NCBI RefSeq assembly: GCF_003236395.1
Contig: NZ_POUD01000072.1
Coordinates: 1 to 35,718, forward strand
DNA: 35,718 bases
DNA from: Nonomuraea aridisoli
GTDB taxonomy: Bacteria; Actinomycetota; Actinomycetes; Streptosporangiales; Streptosporangiaceae
Reading direction: 5' to 3'
A model generated the notes under the pieces. It worked only from the letters and a program-made list of their open reading frames with translations. It was not told the origin of the DNA and ran no database searches. The position numbers and the translations under genes were made by a program. Within the stretch, counting starts at the first letter, position 1, and each line of letters opens with the position of its first letter. Below, in pieces: positions 7,910 to 16,009 of this stretch.

Positions 7910-9073
7910 TCAATCCAGGGCGACGGACTTGAGGAAGACGATGCCGTCGATCATGTCGAGCTGCGCCGGGTCCAGCGGGAAATAGGCGAAATCGTGGGAG
8001 ACGCGCGGCACGGGCTTCTCGACGGCCTGGGCCAGGCGGCGGGCGTCGATGATCGCGCGGTCCCACGGGAGCGTGGAGAGGACGCCCTCCACGGTGTCCG
8101 GGGCCGGGACGTCGTCGCCGGCCGTGCCGAGGGCCGAGGCCAGGAAGGCGTACCGGTCGCGGAGGTGCGTCCCGGCGATCGCTCCCGCGCTCCACCACTC
8201 CAGCACCTGGTCGCCGAACGGCATGAAGGTCCTGTTCCGCTGGAGATGGAGGTTGGAGGAGAAGACCAGGGCCGGGCCGTGCTCGGCGATGGCACACAGG
8301 TTGGCGGCCATCATCGCGTCCCGCAGGGCCGACAGCCGGGTCCACCGCGCCGGGGAGGCGTCGGCCATCCAGTGGTGGTAGCGGAGCAGGCCGGTGGCGG
8401 TGCGCGCGTACAGTGCCGCCCGCTCCCTGTCCTCCGCGCTCAGCTGCGGCAGCTGCGTGTCGAGCAGCGCCGCCAGGTCGTCGGCGATCAGCCGCAACTG
8501 CCGGGCGTCGGCGGACCGGCCGATCGACTGGGACGGATCCATGGCCGTGGCCTCGTTCGACCACCGCTCGTCCGGGCCCAGCAGCGTGTCGAGTGCCTCT
8601 TCGGTCACCACAGTGCGGGGAAGGGGGCCGTCGAGGAGAGCGTAGAGGGCGGTGAGCGCCTGGCGCGGGCTCGCCGCCCAGTACTCCAGAGGCCCGTCGA
8701 ACCCGTAGAACCGGAGCTTCTCGTCATGCTCCTCGTTGTACGCCCGCATCCAGCGCACGAGCTCGCGGTTGGCCGGTGAGGCGCCGAAGCCGTGGCTGAA
8801 GCCGCGTTCCATGACGTCATCGAGCGAGCCCTCGCCCGTCGCGATGTAGTCGTCCACCACCAGGCCCATCAGACAGTCGCTCTCGACGGCGAACGACCGG
8901 TAGCCCTCGTGCTCGACCAGATGCCGGAAGATCTCGTTGCGCACTTCGCCCAGTTCCCCGACGAAGTGGCGGGCCTCGCCCAGGCCGAGCAGCCGGGGCT
9001 GGGCGGGAAGTGACCGAAGGAACGCCGAGACGCCCGCGCCGTCGAGAGGCCGGGCCATGTCCTTGATATCCAT
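7910..9073 (-). CDS. Erythromycin esterase family protein
   Basis: This 387-residue protein carries the family's catalytic core: LGLGEARHFVGEL near the N-terminus (Glu33 and His36, equivalent to the G-E-x-x-H motif of EreA/EreB), then 'FAVESDCLMGLVVDDY' with the second conserved Glu, and a later 'SSNLHLQRN' His block. Known members hydrolyse the macrolide lactone, but many genomic homologues act on other or unknown substrates, so resistance is not assured. I place the start at ATG 9073 (MDIKDMARPLDG) because that is where family similarity begins. An ATG at 9133 has a GAAGG 9 nt upstream and would add 20 residues of unfamiliar sequence. The gene is divergent from the tandem MerR gene. Confidence 0.85.
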   Translation of the reverse strand: MDIKDMARPLDGAGVSAFLRSLPAQPRLLGLGEARHFVGELGEVRNEIFRHLVEHEGYRSFAVESDCLMGLVVDDYIATGEGSLDDVMERGFSHGFGASPANRELVRWMRAYNEEHDEKLRFYGFDGPLEYWAASPRQALTALYALLDGPLPRTVVTEEALDTLLGPDERWSNEATAMDPSQSIGRSADARQLRLIADDLAALLDTQLPQLSAEDRERAALYARTATGLLRYHHWMADASPARWTRLSALRDAMMAANLCAIAEHGPALVFSSNLHLQRNRTFMPFGDQVLEWWSAGAIAGTHLRDRYAFLASALGTAGDDVPAPDTVEGVLSTLPWDRAIIDARRLAQAVEKPVPRVSHDFAYFPLDPAQLDMIDGIVFLKSVALD

Positions 9074-9076
9074 GCC

Positions 9077-9094
9077 TTCAACGCTATCGTTGAA
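9077..9094. promoter_or_regulatory. Inverted repeat between esterase and MerR genes
   Basis: TTCAACG, 4 nt, CGTTGAA: a perfect 7-bp inverted repeat just upstream of the esterase start and 70 bp before the merR-type start. An operator for the divergent regulator is the natural reading. No promoter with the 19-bp spacer typical of MerR targets could be fixed here. Confidence 0.4.
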
Positions 9095-9163
9095 CTTTCG
9101 GTGTAAACTTTTCCGCGAAATCACCACCTTCATCGCGACGGACCTTCAATCGATGATGCACCC

Positions 9164-9847
9164 ATGAGGCCGGTGGACCTGGCGCGCGAGCACGGCCTGT
9201 CCACCCAGGCGATCAGAAACTACGAAGACGCCGGCATCCTGCCCGCCGCCGAACGCACCGCCCACGGCTACCGCACCTACACGCCGCTGCACGCACACGC
9301 CCTGCGCGCGTTCCTCTCGCTCATGCCCGGGCACGGTCACCAGACGGCCACGTCGATCATGCAGGCGGTCAACCGGGGCGCCACCGAGGAGGCGCTACGG
9401 CTCATCGACGAGAGCCACGGCCAGCTCCTCGACGACCGCCGCACCCTCCAGGCCGTCGAGGCGGCGCTGCGCGATCTGGCGCCCGTGCCGCAGGAGCGCG
9501 GCGACACGTTCATCGGCCCCCTGGCCAAGCGGCTCGGCCTCCGCCCCGCCACCCTGCGCAAATGGGAGAACGCCGGGCTGGTCCGGCCGCGCCGCGACCC
9601 GCAGACGGGCTACCGCGTCTACAGCGCGGCCGACGTACGCGACGTGCGGCTGGCCCACCAGCTCCGGCGGGGCGGCTATCTGCTGGAGCAGATCGCCCCG
9701 CTGATCGCCCAGGTGCGCTCCGCCGGAGGCGTCGCCCCGCTGGAGTCGACCCTGCGCGACTGGCAGGCCCGCCTGTCCGCCCGGGCCCGCGCCATGCTCA
9801 AGGGCGCCGCCGACCTCGACGCCTACCTCCGCGCCCGCGAACCCTGA
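9164..9847 (+). CDS. Tandem-MerR transcriptional regulator (TioE-like)
   Basis: This 227-residue protein contains two separate MerR-type DNA-binding domains. The first, residues 1-50, reads 'VDLAREHGLSTQAIRNYEDAGILPAA..GYRTYTPLHAHAL'. The second, about residues 109-165, reads 'GPLAKRLGLRPATLRKWENAGLVRP..GYRVYSAADVRDV', followed by a short helical tail. Ordinary MerR proteins have one such domain followed by a dimerisation helix. The arrangement matches what I recall as the TioE family of antibiotic-cluster regulators. It lies divergent to the esterase gene with an inverted repeat between them, so control of that gene is likely. The signal is unknown, and no C-terminal ligand domain is evident. 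Confidence 0.88.
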   Translation: MRPVDLAREHGLSTQAIRNYEDAGILPAAERTAHGYRTYTPLHAHALRAFLSLMPGHGHQTATSIMQAVNRGATEEALRLIDESHGQLLDDRRTLQAVEAALRDLAPVPQERGDTFIGPLAKRLGLRPATLRKWENAGLVRPRRDPQTGYRVYSAADVRDVRLAHQLRRGGYLLEQIAPLIAQVRSAGGVAPLESTLRDWQARLSARARAMLKGAADLDAYLRAREP

Positions 9848-9993
9848 CGCCGGGCCCGGCCACGGAAACCCATGCACGAGCGACGGGCCGTCCTGCCCGG
9901 CCGATCACCAGGCCGTAAGAGCGCCCTGGCCAGGCGACGGCCCCGAGCGTACTCGACAGGCCTTCGCCGAGGCCGGGTTTCGGCGCCGCACCG

Positions 9994-10320
9994 TCAGGCC
10001 TCGGAGGGGTTCCAGGTGCGGGCGGCCTCGTGCAGGCGCATCAGCCGGTCCCAGTGTTCGGCGACGGTGGTGCGGCCGGACTCGGTGAGGCTGACGACGG
10101 TGCGGGGGCGGCGTTCGCCGGTCTTGACGATCTTGACGATCTCGCCCTTCTCCAGCTTGGCGAGATGGCTGGACAGGTTGCCCTTGGACAGCCCGGTGAC
10201 GCGCTGGAGGAAGAGGAAGTCGGCGCTTTCGCAGGCCGACAGCGCGCTGGTGATCGCCAGCCGGGAGGGGTCGTGCACCAGCCGGTCGATCTCCGTCATG
10301 TCCTCGAAAGGGGTGCCCAC
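9994..10320 (-). CDS. Winged-helix transcriptional regulator (ArsR/MarR-like)
   Basis: This 108-residue protein is a single winged-helix domain: 'HDPSRLAITSALSACESADFLFLQRVTGLSKGNLSSHLAKLEKGEIVKIVK' (recognition helix around S-K-G-N-L-S-S-H-L), followed by an RPRTVVSLTESGR wing. The GTG at 10320 is chosen as start because GAGGAGG lies 6 nt upstream, inside the end of the preceding gene. An ATG at 10299 lacks a ribosome site. It begins 1 nt after the membrane-protein stop, so the two are translationally coupled. Two copies of a 17-bp site upstream of the operon are its likely operators. Confidence 0.9.
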   Translation of the reverse strand: MGTPFEDMTEIDRLVHDPSRLAITSALSACESADFLFLQRVTGLSKGNLSSHLAKLEKGEIVKIVKTGERRPRTVVSLTESGRTTVAEHWDRLMRLHEAARTWNPSEA

Positions 10321-10321
10321 C

Positions 10322-10921
10322 TCATTCCTCCTCGCGAGCCGGTCGCGGAAGTGAGCGCACCAGGGCGCGGTGGTCGAGCAGGCCGTTGACGACGAGCAGC
10401 GCGCCGACGACCAGGAGTTGCCAGCGGGTGTCGGCCGAGGCGAAGGGATGCTCTCCCGACGGGGTGAGCACGCCGAGCGGGGCCAGGGTGAGAGCCATGA
10501 GCACCATGGCGGAGACCGGGTAGTGGCGGCGGCCGGACCAGGGCGGTCCGCCGATCGACGCGAGGAAGACCGCGAAGATCAGACCGCCGGTGAGATACCC
10601 GGGCGTCCCGGTGACGTTGGCGGCGATGATCACCACCAGCACGCCCGACAGCAGCACGGGGATGAGCCAGAAGGCGCGGAACCTGGCACCGTCGCGCCGC
10701 GGGACGACCGTGCCGAACGTCTTGCGGTAGTAGCCGGACACGGCGGCGAGCAGAACGGCGAAGAGCAGCACAGGGACGACATGGTTCTCCCGCACGCCGT
10801 CGAACGCGAGGAACCCGAGAAGGACACCGTAGGCGACCAGGTAGAGCCCCCGGCGGTGGGCGTGCTCGGCGGTGGATCGGTGGATGCGATCGAGGCGATC
10901 GAGTTCGTAGGCGTTGACCAT
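10322..10921 (-). CDS. Multi-pass membrane protein, function unknown
   Basis: This 199-residue protein has a hydrophilic N-terminus (MVNAYELDRLDRIHRSTAEHAHRRG) and then about six hydrophobic segments, such as 'GLYLVAYGVLLGFLAF', 'VVPVLLFAVLLAAVSGYY', 'LLSGVLVVIIAANV' and 'WQLLVVGALLVVNGLLDH'. No transport or enzyme motif is recognised. A GGAAGG ribosome site lies 4 nt before ATG 10921. It is the first gene of a two-gene operon with the winged-helix regulator, an arrangement often seen for a small membrane protein controlled by its own repressor. Confidence 0.82.
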   Translation of the reverse strand: MVNAYELDRLDRIHRSTAEHAHRRGLYLVAYGVLLGFLAFDGVRENHVVPVLLFAVLLAAVSGYYRKTFGTVVPRRDGARFRAFWLIPVLLSGVLVVIIAANVTGTPGYLTGGLIFAVFLASIGGPPWSGRRHYPVSAMVLMALTLAPLGVLTPSGEHPFASADTRWQLLVVGALLVVNGLLDHRALVRSLPRPAREEE

Positions 10922-10931
10922 CGGACCTTCC

Positions 10932-10948
10932 GGTTTGCGGTACAGACC
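10932..10948 (-). promoter_or_regulatory. Operator-like repeat, copy 1
   Basis: On the minus strand this reads GGTCTGTACCGCAAACC, an imperfect palindrome (GGTCTG...CAAACC). It matches copy 2 at 14 of 17 positions. It lies between the -10 element and the ribosome site of the membrane-protein gene, a position where a bound repressor would block transcription. Confidence 0.5.
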
Positions 10949-10956
10949 TTTCCTTC

Positions 10957-10985
10957 AGCCTAGAGTCCGGGTCCGAGGTTTGCAA
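10957..10985 (-). promoter_or_regulatory. Promoter of the membrane protein / regulator operon
   Basis: On the minus strand TTGCAA (10985-10980) is separated by 17 bp from TAGGCT (10962-10957). It lies 36 bp upstream of the ATG at 10921 and is flanked by the two operator-like repeats, copy 2 covering the -35 element. Confidence 0.55.
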
Positions 10986-10993
10986 TGCAGACC
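10977..10993 (-). promoter_or_regulatory. Operator-like repeat, copy 2
   Basis: On the minus strand this reads GGTCTGCATTGCAAACC. It overlaps the -35 element and lies 45 bp from copy 1 in the same orientation. The shared consensus is GGTCTGYAYYGCAAACC. Confidence 0.5.
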
Positions 10994-11146
10994 GCAATCC
11001 CACGTACGACTTCGTGAGTTCTCCGCTTGCGTACGCACGGATCCGAACGCCGGCCGCCGAGCTGTGGCCCACCCGACGTGGAGCCCCTGCTGACCTGGCC
11101 GTTCCCCGCCTTCTCGTCCCCCCTGTTCCAAGATCGTTCCTCTATG

Positions 11147-11161
11147 TAGGGTGGAGGCGTG
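11147..11161 (+). promoter_or_regulatory. Leaderless-type -10 element and GTG start of the SRPBCC gene
   Basis: TAGGGT at 11147-11152 ends 6 nt before the GTG at 11159. The only purine-rich stretch (GGAGG) ends 1 nt before the GTG, too close to act as a ribosome site, so a leaderless transcript is the best reading. No clear -35 element is visible. Confidence 0.4.
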
Positions 11162-11596
11162 CGCCAGATCCGGACGGAGATCCACATCTCCGCTACTCCT
11201 GAGCAGGTATGGGCGATCCTGGTGGACTTCACCGCCTACCCGGAGTGGAATCCGCTCACCCCCGGGCTGCGCGGCGAACCGGTGCCGGGAAGCCGCCTGA
11301 CCCTGCCCACCGCCTTGATCCCCGGCATCTCCCTCACTGTGCCGATGCGCGCGACCGTCGAGGAGGCGACCCCACCGCGGCGGCTGGCCTGGCGCAGCGA
11401 CGTGATCGCGCCGGGCGTCGCCAGCTCCCTGCACGACTTCGAGCTGACCCCCGACGAAGACGGCACCCACCTACTCCACCGGGAAACCGTCACCGGAGCG
11501 CTGGCCCCGATGATGTGGCCCATGGTGAGCAGGTTCGCGCCCCTGTTCGACCGGCTCAACCAGAAACTGAAGGAACGCGCCGAAGCCCCTCGCTAG
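11159..11596 (+). CDS. SRPBCC (START-like / polyketide cyclase 2) domain protein
   Basis: This 145-residue protein is a single SRPBCC fold. The start 'RQIRTEIHISATPEQVWAIL', then 'DFTAYPEWNPLTPGLRG' and the C-terminal long helix are family hallmarks. Members form a deep hydrophobic ligand cavity. Some are cyclases or lipid carriers and most are uncharacterised, so no substrate is proposed. The GTG at 11159 begins exactly where family similarity starts. The gene ends 9 bp from the convergent glycosidase gene, with no room for a separate terminator. Confidence 0.88.
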   Translation: MRQIRTEIHISATPEQVWAILVDFTAYPEWNPLTPGLRGEPVPGSRLTLPTALIPGISLTVPMRATVEEATPPRRLAWRSDVIAPGVASSLHDFELTPDEDGTHLLHRETVTGALAPMMWPMVSRFAPLFDRLNQKLKERAEAPR

Positions 11597-11605
11597 GCCG
11601 CGCGC

Positions 11606-13270
11606 TCATCTCGTGGTGCGTCTCTCGTGGGCGGCGGCCAGGAGAAGGTAGGCGCCGGCCGTCCAGGTGTAGGCACGATCGCGCAGGCCCTGGCCGGTGC
11701 GGGCGTCGAAGTTCTCGGCGAATCCCGACCTCTCGCACAGGGCACGGAAGCGGGCGCTGATCTCGTCAGCCAGGTCCGGATGTCCGGCACGGCGCAGCCC
11801 GTCCTCGATCAGGACGGTCGACGGCGCCCAGATGGGACCGCGCCAGTAGCCGTCGTCCTCGTAGTGCGGCGAGTCGGGCAGCTCGGTGGCAGGCCCGAAC
11901 GCGGTCAGGTGCCGCTTGATCCGGGCGGCCAGCGCCGCACGGATGGAGTGCGGCAACTCCTCCCCCAGCACGATCGGCATGAGGTCGAGCAGACTGGAGC
12001 CGGCCCGGGTACGCCCCGACAGCACGCCGCGGGCGACGAAGCGTTCGCCGTCCCACAGTTCGGCGAGGAGCGCGTCACGCATGCGGTCGGCCTGCGCGCT
12101 CCACCGGGCGCGGGCGTCCGGGTCGGGGGCCAGGCGGGCGAGTTCGCGCATCTGGAGGACGAGGAAGGCGGCCAGGTCGGCGGTCTCGACGACGCGCTCG
12201 GCGTCGAAGGTGGTGGCGTTGTCCCAGCCGCTGTCGTTGCCGTGCTGGTAGTGCGGCAGTTCGTGACCGGGGGCGCGGCGGGCGGTGAGCCAGAAGGCGG
12301 TCCAGCGTTCGAGCCGCCGGTAGGTGTCCTGCGGCACGGCCGGCGCGGGAAGGTGGCGCAGAGCCCACCCGTGGATGGGCGGTTTGACGAAGTTGTAGAG
12401 GATCTCGGAATGGGTGATGGAGTCAGGCAGGGCGCCGGCCGCGTCCTGGTGGTCGAAGGGCAGATGGTACTGGTCCCAGGCCAGGCCGGGCAGGCCCGCG
12501 GCGAGGGCGATGGCGTTGAAGCAGTGGTCCCAGCTCCACACCTTGTCCATCCAGTGCTTCGACATCAGCACCGCGGGCCGGGTGACGAACCCGGCCGGGC
12601 GCACGGTGGCCGACCACAGCACGTAGGCGGCGAGTTCCGCGGCGGGGGTGCGGTCGCTGCGCCACGGCGCGACCGCCGCGGCGAAGGAGTCGAACTGCGC
12701 CCGCGCGGCCTCGACCACCTCGTCGAAGGGCTCCTTCGCGGTGTAGGGGGCGCGGGCGGTCTCGTACTCCTCGATGGCGATCTCCCACTCGCCGCTCAGG
12801 ACGACCCCGCGCTCGGCGGCGCCGAGCGCCTGCGCGCCCACCTGTTCGGCCTGCCCGCCGAGGAGGGTGATCCGGTAGCGGCGGCCGGTCTGGTAGACGG
12901 TGAAGACGGACGAGCCGTCGATGGGGTCCTGGTAGAAGTACGGCCCGCTGAACGGGGTCAGGACCGGGTCGGCGGCCAGCAGGCTCAGGCCGAGCCCGCG
13001 CCCGCGCACGCGTGCCGTGTCGGCGCTCTCGTAGGCGAGGTCGATCCGGCCTTCGCCGTTGCTCCAGGTGAGCCGCTGCGGAGTGGCCGTGATCGCGGCG
13101 GCGGCCGCGGGGACCAGCGTCAGGATCGGGTGCATCCCGGTCTGGTGGGAGACCAGGTGCACGTCCTGGGCGTAGGTCTTCTCGGCCACCACGGGCGAGA
13201 ACCCGAACCACGACCCGTGGTAGCTGAACGGGATCTCCCGCAGGGAGAACACCGGGCCTGAGGCGGTCAT
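11606..13270 (-). CDS. MGH1/GH63-like glycoside hydrolase
   Basis: This 554-residue protein has an N-terminal beta domain (residues 1-190) and a C-terminal (alpha/alpha)6 barrel of the mannosylglycerate hydrolase / GH63 / trehalase-like type. Visible barrel blocks are 'MSKHWMDKVWSWDHCFNAIALA' (candidate acid Asp in W-x-W-D), 'NDSGWDNATTFD' and 'YEDDGYWRGPIWAPSTVLIEDGL'. Relatives invert alpha-glycosidic bonds. The exact linkage here is not determinable. There is no signal peptide, so it acts in the cytoplasm on imported sugar. Its ATG overlaps the GH127 stop by 4 nt (ATGA), and it is the last gene of the sugar operon. Confidence 0.85.
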   Translation of the reverse strand: MTASGPVFSLREIPFSYHGSWFGFSPVVAEKTYAQDVHLVSHQTGMHPILTLVPAAAAAITATPQRLTWSNGEGRIDLAYESADTARVRGRGLGLSLLAADPVLTPFSGPYFYQDPIDGSSVFTVYQTGRRYRITLLGGQAEQVGAQALGAAERGVVLSGEWEIAIEEYETARAPYTAKEPFDEVVEAARAQFDSFAAAVAPWRSDRTPAAELAAYVLWSATVRPAGFVTRPAVLMSKHWMDKVWSWDHCFNAIALAAGLPGLAWDQYHLPFDHQDAAGALPDSITHSEILYNFVKPPIHGWALRHLPAPAVPQDTYRRLERWTAFWLTARRAPGHELPHYQHGNDSGWDNATTFDAERVVETADLAAFLVLQMRELARLAPDPDARARWSAQADRMRDALLAELWDGERFVARGVLSGRTRAGSSLLDLMPIVLGEELPHSIRAALAARIKRHLTAFGPATELPDSPHYEDDGYWRGPIWAPSTVLIEDGLRRAGHPDLADEISARFRALCERSGFAENFDARTGQGLRDRAYTWTAGAYLLLAAAHERRTTR

Positions 13271-15183
13271 CGGGCAACGGTCCCTTCGAGACCGTCAGGG
13301 GCGACGGGAAGGAAGATCCGCATGCTCGACGGCCCGTGCCGCGCCCACTCGTGGTACGGCCGCAGCGGCACGTCGAACCACTCTCCGCCCTCGGCGGCAC
13401 CGGCCGGCCCGGCCGGATAGGGCCACGACGGGTCGGCGAGGGCGAGCGTCCGGCCACGCACCCGGGCGCCGTCCGGAACGGCCCGGGGAACGGACCGGGG
13501 ATCGACGACGAGGGAGTCGAACCCGCCGGGATCGGGCAGGTCACGGGACTCAAGACACAACACCTCGGGCCCGCGTTCCACCGCCACGCACCCCCGCAGG
13601 GCGTCGATGCGCGGATCGGGCCAGGTGAAGCGGGGCTCCACCGGCAGGTGCAGGACGATCTCGTCGCCGGCGCGGAAGGCGCGCCGCACCCGCGCCAGAC
13701 CGGGTTCGACCGGGCGGGTCCGCCCGCCCTCGGTCAGCATGGCCCCGGCGGCCCAGGCGGGAACGCGCAGGGCGAGCGTCCAGGGCGCGGGCGCGTCGGC
13801 CGCGATCCGCACGCGCACGGCACCGCTCACCGGATAGTCGGTCTCGACGTCCACGGCCGCCGGCCGCCCGCCCGGCAGCTCGGCGCGGATCTCGCAGGGG
13901 GCGTACTGGTGGATCTGCAGGCCCTCGTCGTCGCTGGTGGCGAGGTAGGCGTGCAGGCTGGCGAGCGTGCGGGCGACGTTCGTGGGACAGCAGGAGACGT
14001 CGAACCAGGCGGCCCGCACGCCGGCCTCCGCCCGCGGGCTCACCTCGTCCGGGCCGGCCGGTCTGCCGGGAACCCGCTGGTGGAGGGGGTTGGCGTAGAA
14101 GAACGCCCGGCCGTCGGCGCTCGGGGAGGTCGCGATGACGTTGTAGAGCGTGCGCTCGATGAGGTCGGTGTAGCGGACGTCGCCGGTGGCCAGGTACAGC
14201 CGCCAGGAGACCATGATCGAGGCGACGCCGGCGCAGGTCTCGCAGTAGGCCCGGTCCGGGGGCAGCTCCCAGTCCTCGCCGAATCCCTCGTCCTGGTGAC
14301 GCGAGCCCATGCCGCCCGTGAGGTAGGTGCGGCGGGCGACCGAGCGTTCCCACTGCCGTTCCACGGCGCGCAGCAGTTCGTCGTCGCCGCGCTCGACCGC
14401 GACGTCGACCGCCGCGGCGGCGAGGTAGAGCGCGCGGACGGCGTGGCCGCGCCACACCGGGGCCTCGCGGATCGGGACGTCGTCCTGGAAGTACGCGCGC
14501 CCCAGCGGGATGTCCCGCAACGTTCCGCGGCCGCGGCGGTCGAGGAACAGGCGGGCCTGCTCGACGTACCGCTCCTCCCCCAGCGCGCGGCCGAACTCGG
14601 CCAGGCCGACCTCGATCTCCGGGTGGCCGCAGATCCCGGCCAGCCCGTCGGGACCGAACACGCGGCACACGTGGTCGGCGGCCCGCCGCGCGAGGCGGAC
14701 CAGGTCGTCCTCGCCGCGGGTGCGCAGCCGGGCCACGGCGGCCTGGAGCAGGTGGCCGGTGTTGTAGAGCTCGTGTCCCATCTCCAGGTCGCTGTAGCGC
14801 GGCGGCTGCCCGGCGTGACCGAAGCAGGTGTTGAGGTAGCCGTCCGGGTCCTGGGCGCGGGCGACGCGGGCGGTGAGCCGCTTGATCGCCGCCTCCGTCC
14901 CCGGGTCGCCGGTCCGCGCGCTCTCCCAGGCCAGGGCCTCCAGCAGCTTGTAGACCTCCGAGTCGGAGAACGACCAACCGGGACGGTCCGGCCCAGTGGT
15001 CCCGTCGGCGACCCGGTCGAAGTTGGCCAGCCAGCCGAGGCGCTCCATCCACGATTCGCAGTGGGCGAGCGTCGCCGTGGCGTTCACCGCCTGGCGGCTC
15101 CCCCAGAACCCGCCGGTGAGCGAGACCTGCGCGAGCCCGAGGGGGCGTGCCCGGCCGTGGGACGGCAGCACGGGGCTGGTCAT
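13267..15183 (-). CDS. GH127 beta-L-arabinofuranosidase family protein
   Basis: This 638-residue protein is a GH127-type enzyme. The Zn/Cys active site of the founding member HypBA1 (Glu338, Cys340, Cys417, Cys418) is reproduced here as Glu315 and Cys317 in 'YCETCAG' and Cys398-Cys399 in 'SCCPTN', the first cysteine of that pair being the nucleophile. The N-terminus (VSLTGGFWGSRQAVN) and 'ALYNVIA'-type helices agree with the (alpha/alpha)6 barrel. Known members release beta-L-arabinofuranose. Related families 137/142/146 share the fold, so the sugar is likely but not proven. There is no signal peptide, so it is cytoplasmic. AAGGG lies about 11 nt before the ATG. It sits between the ABC permeases (19 bp gap) and the overlapping MGH1-like gene. 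Confidence 0.9.
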   Translation of the reverse strand: MTSPVLPSHGRARPLGLAQVSLTGGFWGSRQAVNATATLAHCESWMERLGWLANFDRVADGTTGPDRPGWSFSDSEVYKLLEALAWESARTGDPGTEAAIKRLTARVARAQDPDGYLNTCFGHAGQPPRYSDLEMGHELYNTGHLLQAAVARLRTRGEDDLVRLARRAADHVCRVFGPDGLAGICGHPEIEVGLAEFGRALGEERYVEQARLFLDRRGRGTLRDIPLGRAYFQDDVPIREAPVWRGHAVRALYLAAAAVDVAVERGDDELLRAVERQWERSVARRTYLTGGMGSRHQDEGFGEDWELPPDRAYCETCAGVASIMVSWRLYLATGDVRYTDLIERTLYNVIATSPSADGRAFFYANPLHQRVPGRPAGPDEVSPRAEAGVRAAWFDVSCCPTNVARTLASLHAYLATSDDEGLQIHQYAPCEIRAELPGGRPAAVDVETDYPVSGAVRVRIAADAPAPWTLALRVPAWAAGAMLTEGGRTRPVEPGLARVRRAFRAGDEIVLHLPVEPRFTWPDPRIDALRGCVAVERGPEVLCLESRDLPDPGGFDSLVVDPRSVPRAVPDGARVRGRTLALADPSWPYPAGPAGAAEGGEWFDVPLRPYHEWARHGPSSMRIFLPVAPDGLEGTVAR

Positions 15184-15202
15184 ATGGCGGAAACCCTTTC
15201 TG

Positions 15203-16009
15203 TCAGTCCTTGACGGCGCCCGCGGTGACCCCGGCGGCGATGTAGCGCTGCGCGAGGACGAGGAGGAAGGCCGCGGGCAGGGACGCGACCACGGCGGTCG
15301 CCATGATCGAGTTCCATTGCGTGGTGTTGTTGCCGATGTAGCGGAAGATGCCGAGCGTGATCGGGATGACGTCGCTGTTGCGGTTGAGGGTCGAGGCGAA
15401 GATGAAGTCCGACCACGCCCACAGGAACGCGAAGAGCGAGACCGTGATGACGGAGTTGCGGCTGAGCGGGAGCACGATCGACCGGAACGTCCGCCAGGTG
15501 CTCGCCCCGTCGATCTGCGCCGCGGCCATGACCTCGCCGGGGATGCTCGCCATGAACGCCCGGAACAGCAGCACCGCGAACGGCACGGCCAGCGTCGAGT
15601 CGGCCACGATCAGGCCCGCGACCGTGTTGAGCAGCCCGAGCCTGATGTAGATCGCGTAGAAGCCCATGGCCATGACGACGGCGGGGATCATCTGCGCGAC
15701 CAGCAGCAGGAAGTCGATCGCCCGTGCCCCGCGCGGACGCAGCCTGGCCAGGGCGAACCCGGCCGGCAGCGACACGGCGAGCGTGAGCGCGACGGCGCCC
15801 AGGCCGATGAAGAGGCTGGTGGCCAGAGCGGGCAGCTGCTGGCCGAGCGCGGCGGCGTACCCCTCGAACGTGGGGTCCCAGGGGAACCAATGGGGCGGGT
15901 CGGCCCGCATGTCGCTCGTCTTGGTGAGCGAGACGTTGACCATCCAGTAGACGGGGAAGAGCATCACGCCGACCAGGACGACGCCCACCGCGGTCTTCCA
16001 CGCTCTCAT
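15203..16009 (-). CDS. Carbohydrate ABC transporter permease (MalG type)
   Basis: This 268-residue inner-membrane permease of the CUT1 family has six hydrophobic segments and the EAA loop that contacts the ATPase, visible as 'EVMAAAQIDGASTWRTFRSIVLPL'. The ATG at 16009 overlaps the stop of the partner permease (ATGA). The open frame runs on upstream to 16873, but only as a shadow frame of that partner. No ATP-binding subunit lies nearby, so the pair presumably uses a shared MsiK-type ATPase, as is usual for actinobacterial CUT1 systems. Confidence 0.93.
   Translation of the reverse strand: MRAWKTAVGVVLVGVMLFPVYWMVNVSLTKTSDMRADPPHWFPWDPTFEGYAAALGQQLPALATSLFIGLGAVALTLAVSLPAGFALARLRPRGARAIDFLLLVAQMIPAVVMAMGFYAIYIRLGLLNTVAGLIVADSTLAVPFAVLLFRAFMASIPGEVMAAAQIDGASTWRTFRSIVLPLSRNSVITVSLFAFLWAWSDFIFASTLNRNSDVIPITLGIFRYIGNNTTQWNSIMATAVVASLPAAFLLVLAQRYIAAGVTAGAVKD

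Noticed and set aside
11627..15213. Long plus-strand open frames opposite the two glycosidase genes
   Set aside because: Typical high-GC antisense frames. The minus strand carries GH127 and MGH1-like motifs, ATGA overlaps and ribosome sites.
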